DNA from: Myroides odoratimimus
GTDB taxonomy: Bacteria; Bacteroidota; Bacteroidia; Flavobacteriales; Flavobacteriaceae
Assembly: GCF_030326305.1 (NCBI RefSeq)
Contig: NZ_JACAKB010000010.1
Location: 1 to 64,000, forward strand
DNA length: 64,000 bases
Direction: 5' to 3'
Below are positions 54,025-62,736 of the stretch, one piece after another. Within the stretch, counting starts at the first letter, position 1. The number at the start of each line of letters is the position of its first letter. Position numbers and translations under genes: made by a program. Under the pieces are notes generated by a model that had not been told where the DNA came from, made no database searches, and saw nothing but the letters and a program-made list of their open reading frames with translations.

Positions 54025-54274
54025 TGTACGAATGTGTTTAAAGTAGAGACACAATACCTTGTGTGTCACCCAAACTATGTCACCTCATACATATTATGGA
54101 CAGTTGAGACAACACTAGTATAGAGGTTATTGTATGTGTTTTCATACAGCGGGAAGAGATGTAATATCTTGTGTGTTTCCTCTAATAGATGTCACGGATT
54201 ACGGCATCCGCGACAACGTGAAGTGAGGCTGTAGGTGAACTGTACAGATGTATTTGTTTGATTTAGAGAATATC
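54025..54274. other. Repeat-containing intergenic stretch between convergent genes
   Basis: Two imperfect direct repeats of about 40 bases (54046-54083 and 54156-54195) share the core CTTGTGTGT and end ATGTCAC. A relatively GC-rich hairpin (54191-54214: GTC, A, CGGAT, loop TACGGC, ATCCG, C, GAC) follows the second. A fourth CTGTACAG lies at 54240-54247. No terminator with a T-tract is visible for either gene. Confidence 0.5.
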
Positions 54275-54775
54275 TTATTTTTTAAGCTTTTTGTATTCTC
54301 TAATTAAACCTTTAAGTTCTCGATTAGATGTTACATCAACGTCTTTATCAGATAAGAAATGTCTGAATGTGAAATGGCTTCTATAGTTCTTTGACACTAT
54401 TTCTTGATCAAGAATAAATAAGTCATTTCTCAATTGTTGCTTTTCAGTTTCGATATTTTCTAAGTCAATAAACTTTTCTTTATAATCTCTTCTAAAAGTA
54501 GATGTACTAAAAGGAATAGAATTAAGAATCTGCATTTGTTTTTTAGACTTTAAGTCTAAAGTAGAGATAATCTTGATAGCGAGTGCATCTATTTCTATTT
54601 TAGTTAAAGAGTCTATTTTCTCAGGTAAGTAAGATTTTATTTTTTTAATCGGCTTTACTTTGCTTGACTGTTTAGCTACAGTTTTTTTTGAAGTTGATAA
54701 AGGAGCATAACCAGTTCCAAAGCATTTATCACAAAAAGGATCTAAACCTTCACAAGAGCAAATTTCTGTTCTCAT
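54275..54775 (-). CDS. Unknown protein with N-terminal CxC...CxxC zinc-finger motif
   Basis: A 166-residue soluble protein. The first 25 residues carry CSCEGLDPFCDKCFGTGYA, four Cys in a DnaJ-like CxxCxGxG style with the trailing GTGY, so it probably binds zinc. A Lys/Ser-rich linker (about 28-50) leads to a helical C-terminal domain (about 50-166) rich in charged residues. I recognise no family for the rest. It is alone on its strand in an accessory region with a long leader. A nucleic-acid role is only a guess from the finger and the basic linker. Confidence 0.7.
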   Translation of the reverse strand: MRTEICSCEGLDPFCDKCFGTGYAPLSTSKKTVAKQSSKVKPIKKIKSYLPEKIDSLTKIEIDALAIKIISTLDLKSKKQMQILNSIPFSTSTFRRDYKEKFIDLENIETEKQQLRNDLFILDQEIVSKNYRSHFTFRHFLSDKDVDVTSNRELKGLIREYKKLKK

Positions 54776-55111
54776 ATTTTTGAATTACATTTTAATTTAA
54801 GGAGGCTTGATAGTAGCCTTGTTATTTTATACTACTGATTTATTATAACGAAGTAAGTCATGTAGGTCGTAAAATAACTGCGCAAAGATAATTGAATTTT
54901 TATAGCCTTAGTGAGGTTAAACCTAAAATCGCATTAGCCACATACTACAGAGTCACTCTACTTCATAGCTCCTTCATTATTTCTAAAACCATACTATTGC
55001 ATGTTTGTATCACTAAGTAAGATATATTCTGTATAATTACTTTTTGTTTATATGTCTATCGCATATTTTGGATTAAAACTAGAATGACTAGCAATAGGCT
55101 ATAACTAAAAC
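54776..55111. other. Leader and intergenic region upstream of the zinc-finger gene
   Basis: The stretch contains the -7 box at 54893-54900 and a long A/T-rich leader with a weak hairpin (AAGGAGGCT/AGTAGCCTT, about 54800). Beyond 54900 it is AT-rich with no ORF or repeat that I can support. Confidence 0.5.
54893..54900 (-). promoter_or_regulatory. -7 box upstream of the zinc-finger gene
   Basis: The minus strand reads TATCTTTG, 118 bases before the ATG at 54775, which would give an unusually long leader for this window. Confidence 0.45.
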
Positions 55112-55140
55112 AAAAAAGACTGCTTATTAGGCAGTCTTTT
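55112..55140 (-). terminator. Terminator of the amidohydrolase gene
   Basis: A 10-bp stem (55114-55123 with 55131-55140) has a 7-base loop and is followed by TTTTTTG on the minus strand, 18 bases past the stop. Confidence 0.85.
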
Positions 55141-55158
55141 GATATTATAATGATATTC

Positions 55159-56490
55159 TTATTTCTTCGTATTGATGGTGTTTTTATAGATTTTACCACC
55201 TTTCATGATTAAGATAAAGTTCTTCTCAGGATTAGCAATAAGAGATAAATCTTTTAGAGGATCTCCATCTACAAGTAGTAAGTCTGCATAAGCATTTTCT
55301 TCTACTACACCTAGTTTGCCAGGGTATGGACTACGCAATCCTGACAGCTGAAGTAACTCTCCGTTATCTTGAGTGACCATTTTTAGGATTTCAGCATTAG
55401 TAAACCATTTTTGTAAACGCAGGATGTATTCGTTTTGTTCTTTATTAAGTTCAGGCTCAAATAAGAAGTCAGTACCCCAAGCCAGTTTGACACCTAATTG
55501 TTTAGCTAATGGCCATACTCTGTCTTGACCTTCTAATACAGGTTTGCGTTTTTCTTTGCGTTGGGCATCCATATTATCATTGTTGTCCATTAGGTTCTGT
55601 AAGCTTAGCCATATACCTTTGTCTTTCATGATTTTCAAAGTTTCTTCATCTAGCATTTGTCCATGTTCGATAGACTTCACACCAGCTTCGATAGCGCGCT
55701 GTACTGCTCTAGGAGTATAAGCGTGTACCATAACATAAGTACCCCAATCTTCAGCAGCATCTACAGCTGCCTTGATTTCGTCAAAAGTGTATTGTGTCAC
55801 ATCGATAGGGTCATAAGCAGAAGAAGTACCTCCACCTGCCATTACTTTGATCTGACTTGCTCCGAAGCGTAGGTTTTCTCTAGTAGCAGTAAGTACTTCA
55901 TCACGTCCATCTGCTATAAAAGTAGCTCCCATTTCTTCTGCACGAGAAGGCTTTCCAAAGAAGCGTCTTGAACGCTCATTAGGAGTTCTAAAGTCTCCAT
56001 GTCCTGCAGTCTGACTGATCGTAGCTCCTGAAGGCCAAATACGAGGACCTGCAGCCTTGTCTGCATCAATAGCTACTTTTAATGGGAATATAGGTCCACC
56101 TGCATCTCTCACACTTGTAAAACCACGCATTAGCATACTGTGTGCTCCAGTAGCCACCTCTTTCATTAAGCTTTCAGGAGTTGCATTAGGAGACATCATT
56201 TGTTCCATAGTCAAAGCTCCGAATACCATGTGTACGTGTACATCAATTAATCCAGGCATAAGTGTTTTTCCATTGCCATTGATTTTAGTTACATCTTTGC
56301 CTTTAACAGAAATAGAAGAAGGGCTGATTTTCTCTATTTTTTGATCAGAGACTAAGACATTCATTGGCGCAGTAAGGGCTGCAGTCTTGTGGTCTAAGAT
56401 TCTTACATTCTCAATAAGAACTTGTTTGGTCTGCGCAAATGTGATAGTTGTACTAACAACAAAAAGTGCTATTATGGATTTTAATTTCAT
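55159..56490 (-). CDS. Exported amidohydrolase-superfamily metal-dependent hydrolase
   Basis: A 443-residue protein with a signal peptide (MKLKSIIALFVVSTTITFAQ). The amidohydrolase barrel has the HxH metal motif at H85/H87 (LIDVHVHM), later VHAYTPRAV and IEHGQMLDEE (metal His), the Asp in AWGTDFLFEP, and the C-terminal composite-domain motif GVVEENAYADLLLVDGDPL. It is close to the Xaa-Pro dipeptidase/imidazolonepropionase-like group. It hydrolyses an amide or cyclic amide outside the cytoplasm; the substrate is unknown. It is a single gene with a near-consensus -7 box TACTTTTA (56549-56556). Confidence 0.92.
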   Translation of the reverse strand: MKLKSIIALFVVSTTITFAQTKQVLIENVRILDHKTAALTAPMNVLVSDQKIEKISPSSISVKGKDVTKINGNGKTLMPGLIDVHVHMVFGALTMEQMMSPNATPESLMKEVATGAHSMLMRGFTSVRDAGGPIFPLKVAIDADKAAGPRIWPSGATISQTAGHGDFRTPNERSRRFFGKPSRAEEMGATFIADGRDEVLTATRENLRFGASQIKVMAGGGTSSAYDPIDVTQYTFDEIKAAVDAAEDWGTYVMVHAYTPRAVQRAIEAGVKSIEHGQMLDEETLKIMKDKGIWLSLQNLMDNNDNMDAQRKEKRKPVLEGQDRVWPLAKQLGVKLAWGTDFLFEPELNKEQNEYILRLQKWFTNAEILKMVTQDNGELLQLSGLRSPYPGKLGVVEENAYADLLLVDGDPLKDLSLIANPEKNFILIMKGGKIYKNTINTKK

Positions 56491-56650
56491 AAAATAAGGA
56501 AAATTAGAAGATTGTTCTGTATAAAATTATATAGCATCTAAGTTATTATAAAAGTAGCTTTCTGCCTAATAAAATTTAAAAGAGTAATTGATTCTACTCT
56601 ATTGTTAGAAATTAATCTAATGAAATGAAGGTAGAACTTTAGAAAGTTTT

Positions 56651-56658
56651 TAAGTTTG
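56651..56658 (+). promoter_or_regulatory. -7 box of the dtd operon promoter
   Basis: TAAGTTTG matches TAnnTTTG, 29 bases before the dtd ATG. Confidence 0.55.
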
Positions 56659-56687
56659 TAAGTAATAGGATAAAAAAGAACAAAGAG

Positions 56688-57140
56688 ATGAAAGTAGTAA
56701 TCCAGCGTGTGACAAAGGCTTCTGTGACTGTAGAGGGTAGTGTGATTGGTAATATAAGACAAGGGCTTTTAGTTTTAGTAGGAGTAGAGGATATTGATAC
56801 AAAACTAGATATAGAATGGTTGTCAGGTAAGATAGTGAATTTGCGTATTTTCGAAGATGAGAATGGAGTGATGAATAAGTCTGTAAAAGAAGTAGATGGT
56901 GAGATATTATTAGTAAGTCAGTTTACACTGCACGCTTCTACTAAAAAAGGAAATAGACCTTCCTATATTAGGGCGTCTAAGCCAGACTTCGCTATACCTA
57001 TGTATGAGAAGTTTATAGATAAGTTAGAAAATGATTTAGGTAAGCGTATACAAACAGGTAGATTCGGAGCGGATATGAAAGTGGAATTGCTAAATGATGG
57101 ACCTGTAACCATCGTAATAGATAGTCAAAATAAAGAATAA
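56688..57140 (+). CDS. dtd: D-aminoacyl-tRNA deacylase
   Basis: A 150-residue Dtd that removes D-amino acids (and glycine mischarged on tRNA-Ala) from tRNA. The catalytic motifs SQFTL (77-81) and GPVTI (138-142, the Gly-cisPro equivalent) and NRPSY (89-93) are all present; the start MKVVIQRVTKASVTVEG is typical. It leads a run with the 67-residue membrane protein (one-base overlap, TAATG), mazG-like and aroA genes. Confidence 0.97.
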   Translation: MKVVIQRVTKASVTVEGSVIGNIRQGLLVLVGVEDIDTKLDIEWLSGKIVNLRIFEDENGVMNKSVKEVDGEILLVSQFTLHASTKKGNRPSYIRASKPDFAIPMYEKFIDKLENDLGKRIQTGRFGADMKVELLNDGPVTIVIDSQNKE

Positions 57141-57343
57141 TGAATAGTTTAGTAAAGTTTAGTTTATTCACGGTTATCTATGTGATGATGACGTGGTTCT
57201 TAACAGATGAGGTAGGTTGTGCTTTTTCTGGTGATGAGCAGTGTTTAATTAGTTTTGTGGTAAAGTATATTATCTTTATCGCACTGATGTTCGTTTATGA
57301 CAAATGGGTAAAAGGAAGAATTTTTAAAACAAAAAATAAGTAA
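57140..57343 (+). CDS. Small two-TM membrane protein, unknown
   Basis: A 67-residue protein with two hydrophobic segments (about 4-20 and 39-55), separated by a short loop with two Cys (GCAFSGDEQC) and ending in a basic tail (KGRIFKTKNK). Translation is coupled to dtd by a one-base overlap, and the mazG-like gene starts 2 bases after it. I know no family. The positive-inside rule puts the C-terminus in the cytoplasm and the Cys loop outside. Confidence 0.75.
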   Translation: MNSLVKFSLFTVIYVMMTWFLTDEVGCAFSGDEQCLISFVVKYIIFIALMFVYDKWVKGRIFKTKNK

Positions 57344-57345
57344 TT

Positions 57346-57672
57346 ATGAATATTCAAGATGCACAGTTAGCAGTTGATAATTGGATTAAGGAACACGGTG
57401 TTCGTTATTTTAACGAATTAACAAATATGGCTCAGCTTACGGAAGAAGTAGGAGAGGTAGCTCGTATCATCGCTAGAAGATATGGAGAACAATCTGAAAA
57501 AGAGAGTGATAAAAATAAAGATTTGGGCGAGGAGCTAGCGGATGTTGTATTCGTAGTGATGTGTTTAGCAAATCAGACTGGTGTGAATCTACAAGAGGCA
57601 TTTGATAAAAAAATGGACTTGAAAACAAAGAGAGATCATGACCGTCACCACAATAATGAAAAATTAAAATAG
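57346..57672 (+). CDS. MazG-like nucleotide pyrophosphohydrolase
   Basis: A 108-residue all-alpha NTP pyrophosphohydrolase. The metal-binding pattern EExxE then ExxD is visible as LTEEVGEVARIIARRYG (near 28-44) and DLGEELADVVFVVMCLAN (about 62-78). It hydrolyses nucleoside triphosphates to monophosphate and PPi, probably house-cleaning of non-canonical nucleotides. It is shorter than E. coli MazG (single-domain form). It is embedded between the small membrane protein gene and aroA with gaps of 2 and 7 bases. Confidence 0.92.
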   Translation: MNIQDAQLAVDNWIKEHGVRYFNELTNMAQLTEEVGEVARIIARRYGEQSEKESDKNKDLGEELADVVFVVMCLANQTGVNLQEAFDKKMDLKTKRDHDRHHNNEKLK

Positions 57673-57679
57673 AGAATAC

Positions 57680-58906
57680 GTGAATATTAAGCTGTTAAAA
57701 AGTAAAGTAGAGCATGACAAGACACTTGTTATCTCTGGTAGTAAATCTGAAAGCAATAGACTGTTAATATTGCAGGAGTTGTTTCCATCTTTAACGATAG
57801 GGAATGTATCTGATTCTGATGATGTATGTGCCATGCAGGGTGCGTTAGTATCTACGGGCGATGTAGTAGATATACATCACGCTGGGACTACTATGCGATT
57901 TTTGACAGCTTATTATTCGTTGTGTAGTACTCGCGAGCTTACTCTGACAGGGAGTAGTCGTATGCAAGAAAGACCTATCGGTGTATTAGTGGAAGCACTA
58001 AGACAGTTAGGGGCTGATATCACATATAGTAAGAAAGAGGGATATCCTCCACTTAATATAAAAGGACAAATCTCAGTAGGAGGTAAGGTAGAATTACCTG
58101 CGGATGTGAGTAGTCAATATATAACAGCACTACTATTAGTAGGAACTAGGTTAGAGAAGGGAATAGAACTACACCTGGTGGGTAATATTACTTCTCGTCC
58201 TTATATAGAGATGACTCTACAGTTGTTAAGCCAATTAGGGGTAGAGAGTACTTTTAATGGGAATATCATTAGTGTAAAACCTTTAGTCAAGGCTATTACA
58301 GAACAGTTTACAGTAGAATCAGATTGGTCATCTGCCTCTTACTTCTATTCTTTTGTAGCACTGTCACCTATAGGAACCACTATGCAACTGAAGAGTTATA
58401 AAGAGGATAGCTTACAAGGGGATAGTCAAGTAAGTCAACTGTATAGTATATTAGGTGTAGAGACTACATACTTAGAAGATTATACTATAAAATTAGAAAA
58501 AGTAAGGGAGACAGACTCTGCGTTTAAAGCAGACTTGATAGAGACTCCTGACTTGGCACAGACTATAGCTGTGACTTGTTTTGGTTTAGGCATTCGTTGT
58601 GAAATGACGGGGCTACATACTTTAAAAATAAAAGAGACAGATCGCTTAGTAGCTTTATATAATGAGCTAACTAAATTAGGTGGTGAGATTGATATTACAG
58701 AAGAATCTATTGTTATTCATCCTTCTGGAGGGATGAGAGAAGGAATAGAGATTGAGACTTATCAAGACCATAGAATGGCTATGGCTTTTGCTCCATTAGC
58801 TCTGAAAGGAGAGATAACTATTTTAGAAGCAGAGGTTGTAACTAAGTCATTTATAAATTACTGGGATTGTTTGGCTGAAATCGGTGTAAATATTGTTAAA
58901 AAATAG
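57680..58906 (+). CDS. aroA: EPSP synthase (3-phosphoshikimate 1-carboxyvinyltransferase)
   Basis: A 408-residue AroA, the sixth shikimate-pathway step, joining shikimate 3-phosphate and phosphoenolpyruvate. Motifs are SGSKSESNRLLIL near residue 19, HHAGTTMRFLTAYY near 74 (the glyphosate-site region, AGTTMR), SSRMQERPIGVLVEALRQLGA near 93, LKIKETDRLVAL near 315 and DHRMAMAFAPLAL near 362. It is shorter than typical AroA (about 430). The start codon is GTG at 57680. It complements the DAHP synthase elsewhere in the window. Confidence 0.96.
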   Translation: MNIKLLKSKVEHDKTLVISGSKSESNRLLILQELFPSLTIGNVSDSDDVCAMQGALVSTGDVVDIHHAGTTMRFLTAYYSLCSTRELTLTGSSRMQERPIGVLVEALRQLGADITYSKKEGYPPLNIKGQISVGGKVELPADVSSQYITALLLVGTRLEKGIELHLVGNITSRPYIEMTLQLLSQLGVESTFNGNIISVKPLVKAITEQFTVESDWSSASYFYSFVALSPIGTTMQLKSYKEDSLQGDSQVSQLYSILGVETTYLEDYTIKLEKVRETDSAFKADLIETPDLAQTIAVTCFGLGIRCEMTGLHTLKIKETDRLVALYNELTKLGGEIDITEESIVIHPSGGMREGIEIETYQDHRMAMAFAPLALKGEITILEAEVVTKSFINYWDCLAEIGVNIVKK

Positions 58907-58934
58907 AGCTGTAAAATTAAATATGGCTAAATAC

Positions 58935-58966
58935 TTGACAACCCCTACTCTGAGGTTGTATATTTG
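58935..58966 (+). promoter_or_regulatory. queA promoter
   Basis: TTG (58935-58937), 21 bases, then TATATTTG (58959-58966). The spacing is at the longer end of the range described for Flavobacterium promoters. The leader to the ATG is about 70 bases and contains a hairpin. Confidence 0.6.
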
Positions 58967-58971
58967 TACTC

Positions 58972-59005
58972 AATTTGGACATCTATACTCTTAGATTTCC
59001 AAATT
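58972..59005 (+). promoter_or_regulatory. Hairpin in the queA leader
   Basis: AATTTGGA (58972-58979) pairs with TCCAAATT (58998-59005), then one C/T mismatch, then ATCT with AGAT, with loop ATACTCTT: 12 pairs. It lies between the -7 box and the queA ATG. It does not show a preQ1 aptamer consensus that I can recognise. Confidence 0.4.
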
Positions 59006-59040
59006 AGTTTAGTATTATTTTCTAACAAAACACATATTCA

Positions 59041-60090
59041 ATGAAGTTATCAAACTTTAATTTTGATTTGCCTGAAGAATTATTGGCAGAGTTTCCAGCA
59101 GAGAACAGAGATGAGGCACGCCTAATGGTAGTAGATCGTAAAACTGGAACGATAGAGCACAAATTATTCAAGGATTTAATTGACTATTTTGACGAGGGAG
59201 ATGTGATGGTGTTAAATAACACGAAAGTATTTCCTGCACGTTTATACGGTAATAAAGAAAAAACAGGTGCGAGAATTGAAGTATTCTTGTTGCGTGAGTT
59301 AAATGCTGAACAACGTTTATGGGATGTATTAGTAGACCCAGCTCGTAAAATACGTATCGGTAATAAATTATACTTCGGAGATGATGATTCATTAGTAGCT
59401 GAAGTAATTGATAATACAACTTCTAGAGGAAGAACTTTACGTTTCTTATACGATGGTTCTTACGAAGAGTTTAGATTTAAATTACAAGAATTAGGAGAAA
59501 CTCCGATTCCTAAGTACATTAATCGTGAAGTAGTGCCAGAAGATGCTGAGCGTTACCAAACTATCTATGCTACTGAAGAAGGAGCTGTAGCTGCACCAAC
59601 AGCAGGATTACACTTCTCTAAACACTTATTAAAACGTTTAGAGATAAAAGGTGTTGAATTTGCTAATGTAACATTGCATATCGGTTTAGGTACTTTTAAT
59701 CCAGTAGAGGTAGAAGATTTGTCTAAACACAAGATGGATTCAGAAGAGATGTTTGTGAATCAAGAAGCTTGTGATATTGTAAATGCAGCTAAAGAGAGAA
59801 AGAATAGAGTATGTGCTATCGGTACGACAAGTATGCGTGCATTAGAGAGTTCTGTTTCTTCTAGTCAAACGTTAAACCCATTCGTGGGATGGACGAATAA
59901 ATTTATCTTCCCTCCTTATGATTTCAGTATTGCTGATTGTATGGTGACTAACTTCCACATGCCTAAATCAACATTATTAATGATGATCTCTGCATTCTGT
60001 GGACATGACTTAATGATGAAAGCTTATAAAGAAGCGGTAGAAGAGAAATATAAATTCTACTCTTACGGAGACGCAATGTTGATTCTGTAA
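59041..60090 (+). CDS. queA: S-adenosylmethionine:tRNA ribosyltransferase-isomerase
   Basis: A 349-residue QueA that transfers and isomerises the ribosyl part of SAM onto preQ1 in tRNA to form epoxyqueuosine. Family motifs are [25 protein letters not shown] at the start, [16 protein letters not shown] near 56, [14 protein letters not shown] near 184, and [19 protein letters not shown] downstream. It is a single-gene unit with its own promoter and terminator. Confidence 0.97.
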   Translation: MKLSNFNFDLPEELLAEFPAENRDEARLMVVDRKTGTIEHKLFKDLIDYFDEGDVMVLNNTKVFPARLYGNKEKTGARIEVFLLRELNAEQRLWDVLVDPARKIRIGNKLYFGDDDSLVAEVIDNTTSRGRTLRFLYDGSYEEFRFKLQELGETPIPKYINREVVPEDAERYQTIYATEEGAVAAPTAGLHFSKHLLKRLEIKGVEFANVTLHIGLGTFNPVEVEDLSKHKMDSEEMFVNQEACDIVNAAKERKNRVCAIGTTSMRALESSVSSSQTLNPFVGWTNKFIFPPYDFSIADCMVTNFHMPKSTLLMMISAFCGHDLMMKAYKEAVEEKYKFYSYGDAMLIL

Positions 60091-60112
60091 TAGATCAATC
60101 AAAATAAATTAG

Positions 60113-60141
60113 AAAGCCTTTGAGATTCTCAAAGGCTTTTT
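60113..60141 (+). terminator. queA terminator
   Basis: A 13-bp perfect inverted repeat (60113-60125 with 60127-60139) is followed by a T-run. The apical bases must open for a loop. Confidence 0.88.
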
Positions 60142-60244
60142 TTGTGAATAGGATGGATTGGACTTTTATCTTATGTTTAGGAATTTATTTGTTTAAAAAG
60201 AAGTAAATTTACAGTTAATACTTAATAAGAAATACTCCTATATA

Positions 60245-61522
60245 ATGACTTTTGAAAATACACTTGCTTATGCAAAGAGCTTAGATGAAAAAGATCCTTT
60301 AGCTAAGTACAGAGATGAGTTTAACTTTCCAGAGGTAAATGGAAAACAGGTTATCTATTTTACAGGTAATTCACTTGGACTACAACCTAAGAGAGCTGTA
60401 GAGTATGTCAATGAAGTAATGAAGGATTGGGGGGCGTTAGCTGTAGAAGGACACTTCTATGCAGAGAAACCATGGTGGGATTATCACGAACGTTTAAGTG
60501 AACCATTGAGTAGAATAGTAGGAGCTAAGTCGTCAGAAATTACTGTGATGAATACCTTGACAGTTAACCTTCACTTATTGATGACTACTTTTTATCGCCC
60601 TACGGCTAGTAAGTATAAGATTATATGTGAGGAGAAAGCATTTCCGAGTGATCAATATCTGATACAGTCTCAAGTAAGGTTACATGGACTAGATCCTAAA
60701 GAAACTATTATAGAGTTGAAGAAAAGACCTGGAGAACATAACTTTAGACTAGAGGATATATTAGAAAAGATAGATGAAGTAGGAGAAGAGATCGCTTTAG
60801 TGTTAATAGGAGGGCTTAACTATTATACAGGTCAAGTGTTCGATATCAAAACTATTACAGCTCATGCTCATCAATATGGAGCTAAGGTAGGATGGGATTT
60901 AGCTCATGCTGCTGGTAATATAGCGTTGAAGTTGCACGAGTGGAATGTGGATTTCGCTGCATGGTGTAGTTATAAGTATATGAATGCTGGGCCAGGTAGT
61001 GTATCAGGCTGTTTCATTCATGAACGCTATCATACAGATAAAGATTTGATTCGATTAGCAGGATGGTGGGGACATAATAAAGAACGTCGTTTTTTGATGG
61101 AGAAAAAATTTGATGCAGTAGAGAGTGCACATGGATGGCAGATTAGTAATCCTTCTATTCTTAGCTTAGCTCCTTATTTAGCATCTATAGAGATGTTCGA
61201 TGAAGTGGGAATGGAGGCTTTGATAACAAAACAGAGAGAGATTACTGCTTACCTTGAGTTTATAATGGAGGATGTGGCTAAAGCTGTTAATGCTAATTAT
61301 GAATTAATCACGCCTAAAAAAGAAACCGAAAGAGGAAGTCAACTTTCTGTTTTTCTTCATGGAAAGGGGAAAGATCTGTTTTCGTATTTAATGAATGAAG
61401 GAGTAATTGTAGATTGGAGAGAGCCTAATGTGGTTAGGCTAGCACCAGTTCCTTTCTATACTTCTTATGAAGATATATATCGTTTTGGAGAAATTCTAAA
61501 AAAGGCAGATAGTCTTTTTTAG
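60245..61522 (+). CDS. kynU: Kynureninase
   Basis: A 425-residue PLP enzyme that cleaves L-kynurenine to anthranilate (or 3-hydroxykynurenine to 3-hydroxyanthranilate) plus alanine. The PLP-binding Lys is K244 in WCSYKYMNAGPGSVSG, with D218 and H221 in WDLAHAAGN contacting the cofactor, and SLGLQPKRAVEYVNE near residue 43. Length matches the family. It is followed by the arginase-family gene and kmo. A partial -7 box TAAATTTA (60204-60211) precedes it. Confidence 0.97.
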   Translation: MTFENTLAYAKSLDEKDPLAKYRDEFNFPEVNGKQVIYFTGNSLGLQPKRAVEYVNEVMKDWGALAVEGHFYAEKPWWDYHERLSEPLSRIVGAKSSEITVMNTLTVNLHLLMTTFYRPTASKYKIICEEKAFPSDQYLIQSQVRLHGLDPKETIIELKKRPGEHNFRLEDILEKIDEVGEEIALVLIGGLNYYTGQVFDIKTITAHAHQYGAKVGWDLAHAAGNIALKLHEWNVDFAAWCSYKYMNAGPGSVSGCFIHERYHTDKDLIRLAGWWGHNKERRFLMEKKFDAVESAHGWQISNPSILSLAPYLASIEMFDEVGMEALITKQREITAYLEFIMEDVAKAVNANYELITPKKETERGSQLSVFLHGKGKDLFSYLMNEGVIVDWREPNVVRLAPVPFYTSYEDIYRFGEILKKADSLF

Positions 61523-61602
61523 ACTATTAGTATGATATATTTACAAGTATAGAAAAGAAGATAAGGAGAGAATAGTTATTTAATAGAATTTAATTTGCCT
61601 GA

Positions 61603-61633
61603 TTTGTCTATCGTTTAAATTAAATTACATTTG
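61603..61633 (+). promoter_or_regulatory. Promoter of the arginase-family gene (perfect consensus)
   Basis: TTTG (61603-61606), exactly 19 bases, then TACATTTG (61626-61633) is a full match to the Bacteroidetes TTTG-N19-TAnnTTTG promoter. It shows that this gene is transcribed independently of kynU and supports the ATG at 61649. Confidence 0.8.
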
Positions 61634-61648
61634 CAAAAAAAAAATACG

Positions 61649-62734
61649 ATGTCAACTAAACAAAATAAGATAGATAATTTCGATCCATCTCAGCCAGGAT
61701 TAGCAGATGCGACAATATATGGATTGCCTTTTACAGCAGAGGAAAGTGAGATTATAGTGGTACCAGCACCATGGGAAGTAACAGTAAGTTATGGAGCAGG
61801 GGCGTCAGAAGGACCAGAAGCTATATTAGAAGCTTCTTATCAAGTAGACTTATTACACCAACAATATCCTGATTTATGGAAATTGGGAATTTATATAGAT
61901 GAAGCTCCAGAACATTGGGCAACAGATAGTGCGAAGTATAAAGAAATGGCTCAGCCAATCATTGAAGCACTTGAGAATGGTGAGAATATTGCAGACTTAC
62001 CAGAGTTACAAAAAGATTTAGATGCAATCAATGCAGTATGTGATAAATTTCACAAAGAAGTAGAAGAGAAAGTATCTTATTGGATGGCAAAAGGAAAACG
62101 CGTAGTATTATTAGGAGGAGATCACAGTACACCGTTTGGATATTACAATGCTTTGGCAAAACATCACGATTCTTTCGGTATTTTACACTTTGATGCGCAT
62201 ATGGATTTAAGAGATGCTTATGAAGGGTTTACTTATTCTCATGCGTCTATTATGTTCAATACTTTAAAATTACCTCAAGTAAAAACAATTGTGCAAGTAG
62301 GTATTCGTGATTTCTGTGAGCAAGAAGTAGCAACAGTAGTAGAAGCTAATGGACGAGTATTAGTACATACTGATGCAGATTTGAAGAAAGACGAGTTTGA
62401 AGGAATGAGCTGGAAAGATAAATGTGATCAAATTATCGCTTCATTACCAGAGAAAGTAGCAATCAGTTTTGATATTGATGCTTTATTAGCTTGGTATTGT
62501 CCAAATACAGGAACACCTGTACCAGGGGGATTGACTTATGAGCAAGCAACTTATATGATTACACGTTTATCAGAATCTAATAAGTTAATTATAGGAATGG
62601 ATTTAGTAGAGGTAGCACCAGGAGAGGATGATTGGGATGGTAATGTTGGAGCTAGATTATTGTTCCATATGTGTGGAGCATTTGCAAAATCACAAAGCTT
62701 AGCAGTAGGACAAAAGATAGAGTTTAAGAAATAA
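61649..62734 (+). CDS. Arginase/agmatinase/guanidinase-family hydrolase
   Basis: A 361-residue metal-dependent ureohydrolase. Metal ligands are visible: GGDH at 156-159 (H159), DAHMD at 182-186, and SFDIDAL with D275 and D277; GTPVPGGL near 288 is the usual substrate-loop motif. Members hydrolyse arginine, agmatine, guanidinobutyrate, formiminoglutamate or guanidine. An N-terminal region (IYGLPFTAEESEIIVVPAPWEVTVSYGAGASEGP) and an insertion (about 85-145) are, from memory, like the agmatinase-family proteins that include guanidine hydrolases, so the substrate is open. The start is the ATG at 61649; the upstream TTG lies inside the -7 box. Confidence 0.9.
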   Translation: MSTKQNKIDNFDPSQPGLADATIYGLPFTAEESEIIVVPAPWEVTVSYGAGASEGPEAILEASYQVDLLHQQYPDLWKLGIYIDEAPEHWATDSAKYKEMAQPIIEALENGENIADLPELQKDLDAINAVCDKFHKEVEEKVSYWMAKGKRVVLLGGDHSTPFGYYNALAKHHDSFGILHFDAHMDLRDAYEGFTYSHASIMFNTLKLPQVKTIVQVGIRDFCEQEVATVVEANGRVLVHTDADLKKDEFEGMSWKDKCDQIIASLPEKVAISFDIDALLAWYCPNTGTPVPGGLTYEQATYMITRLSESNKLIIGMDLVEVAPGEDDWDGNVGARLLFHMCGAFAKSQSLAVGQKIEFKK

Positions 62735-62736
62735 AC

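Noticed and set aside
61509-61527. Small hairpin at the kynU stop
   Set aside because: A 7-bp stem with no following T-tract; not a convincing terminator.
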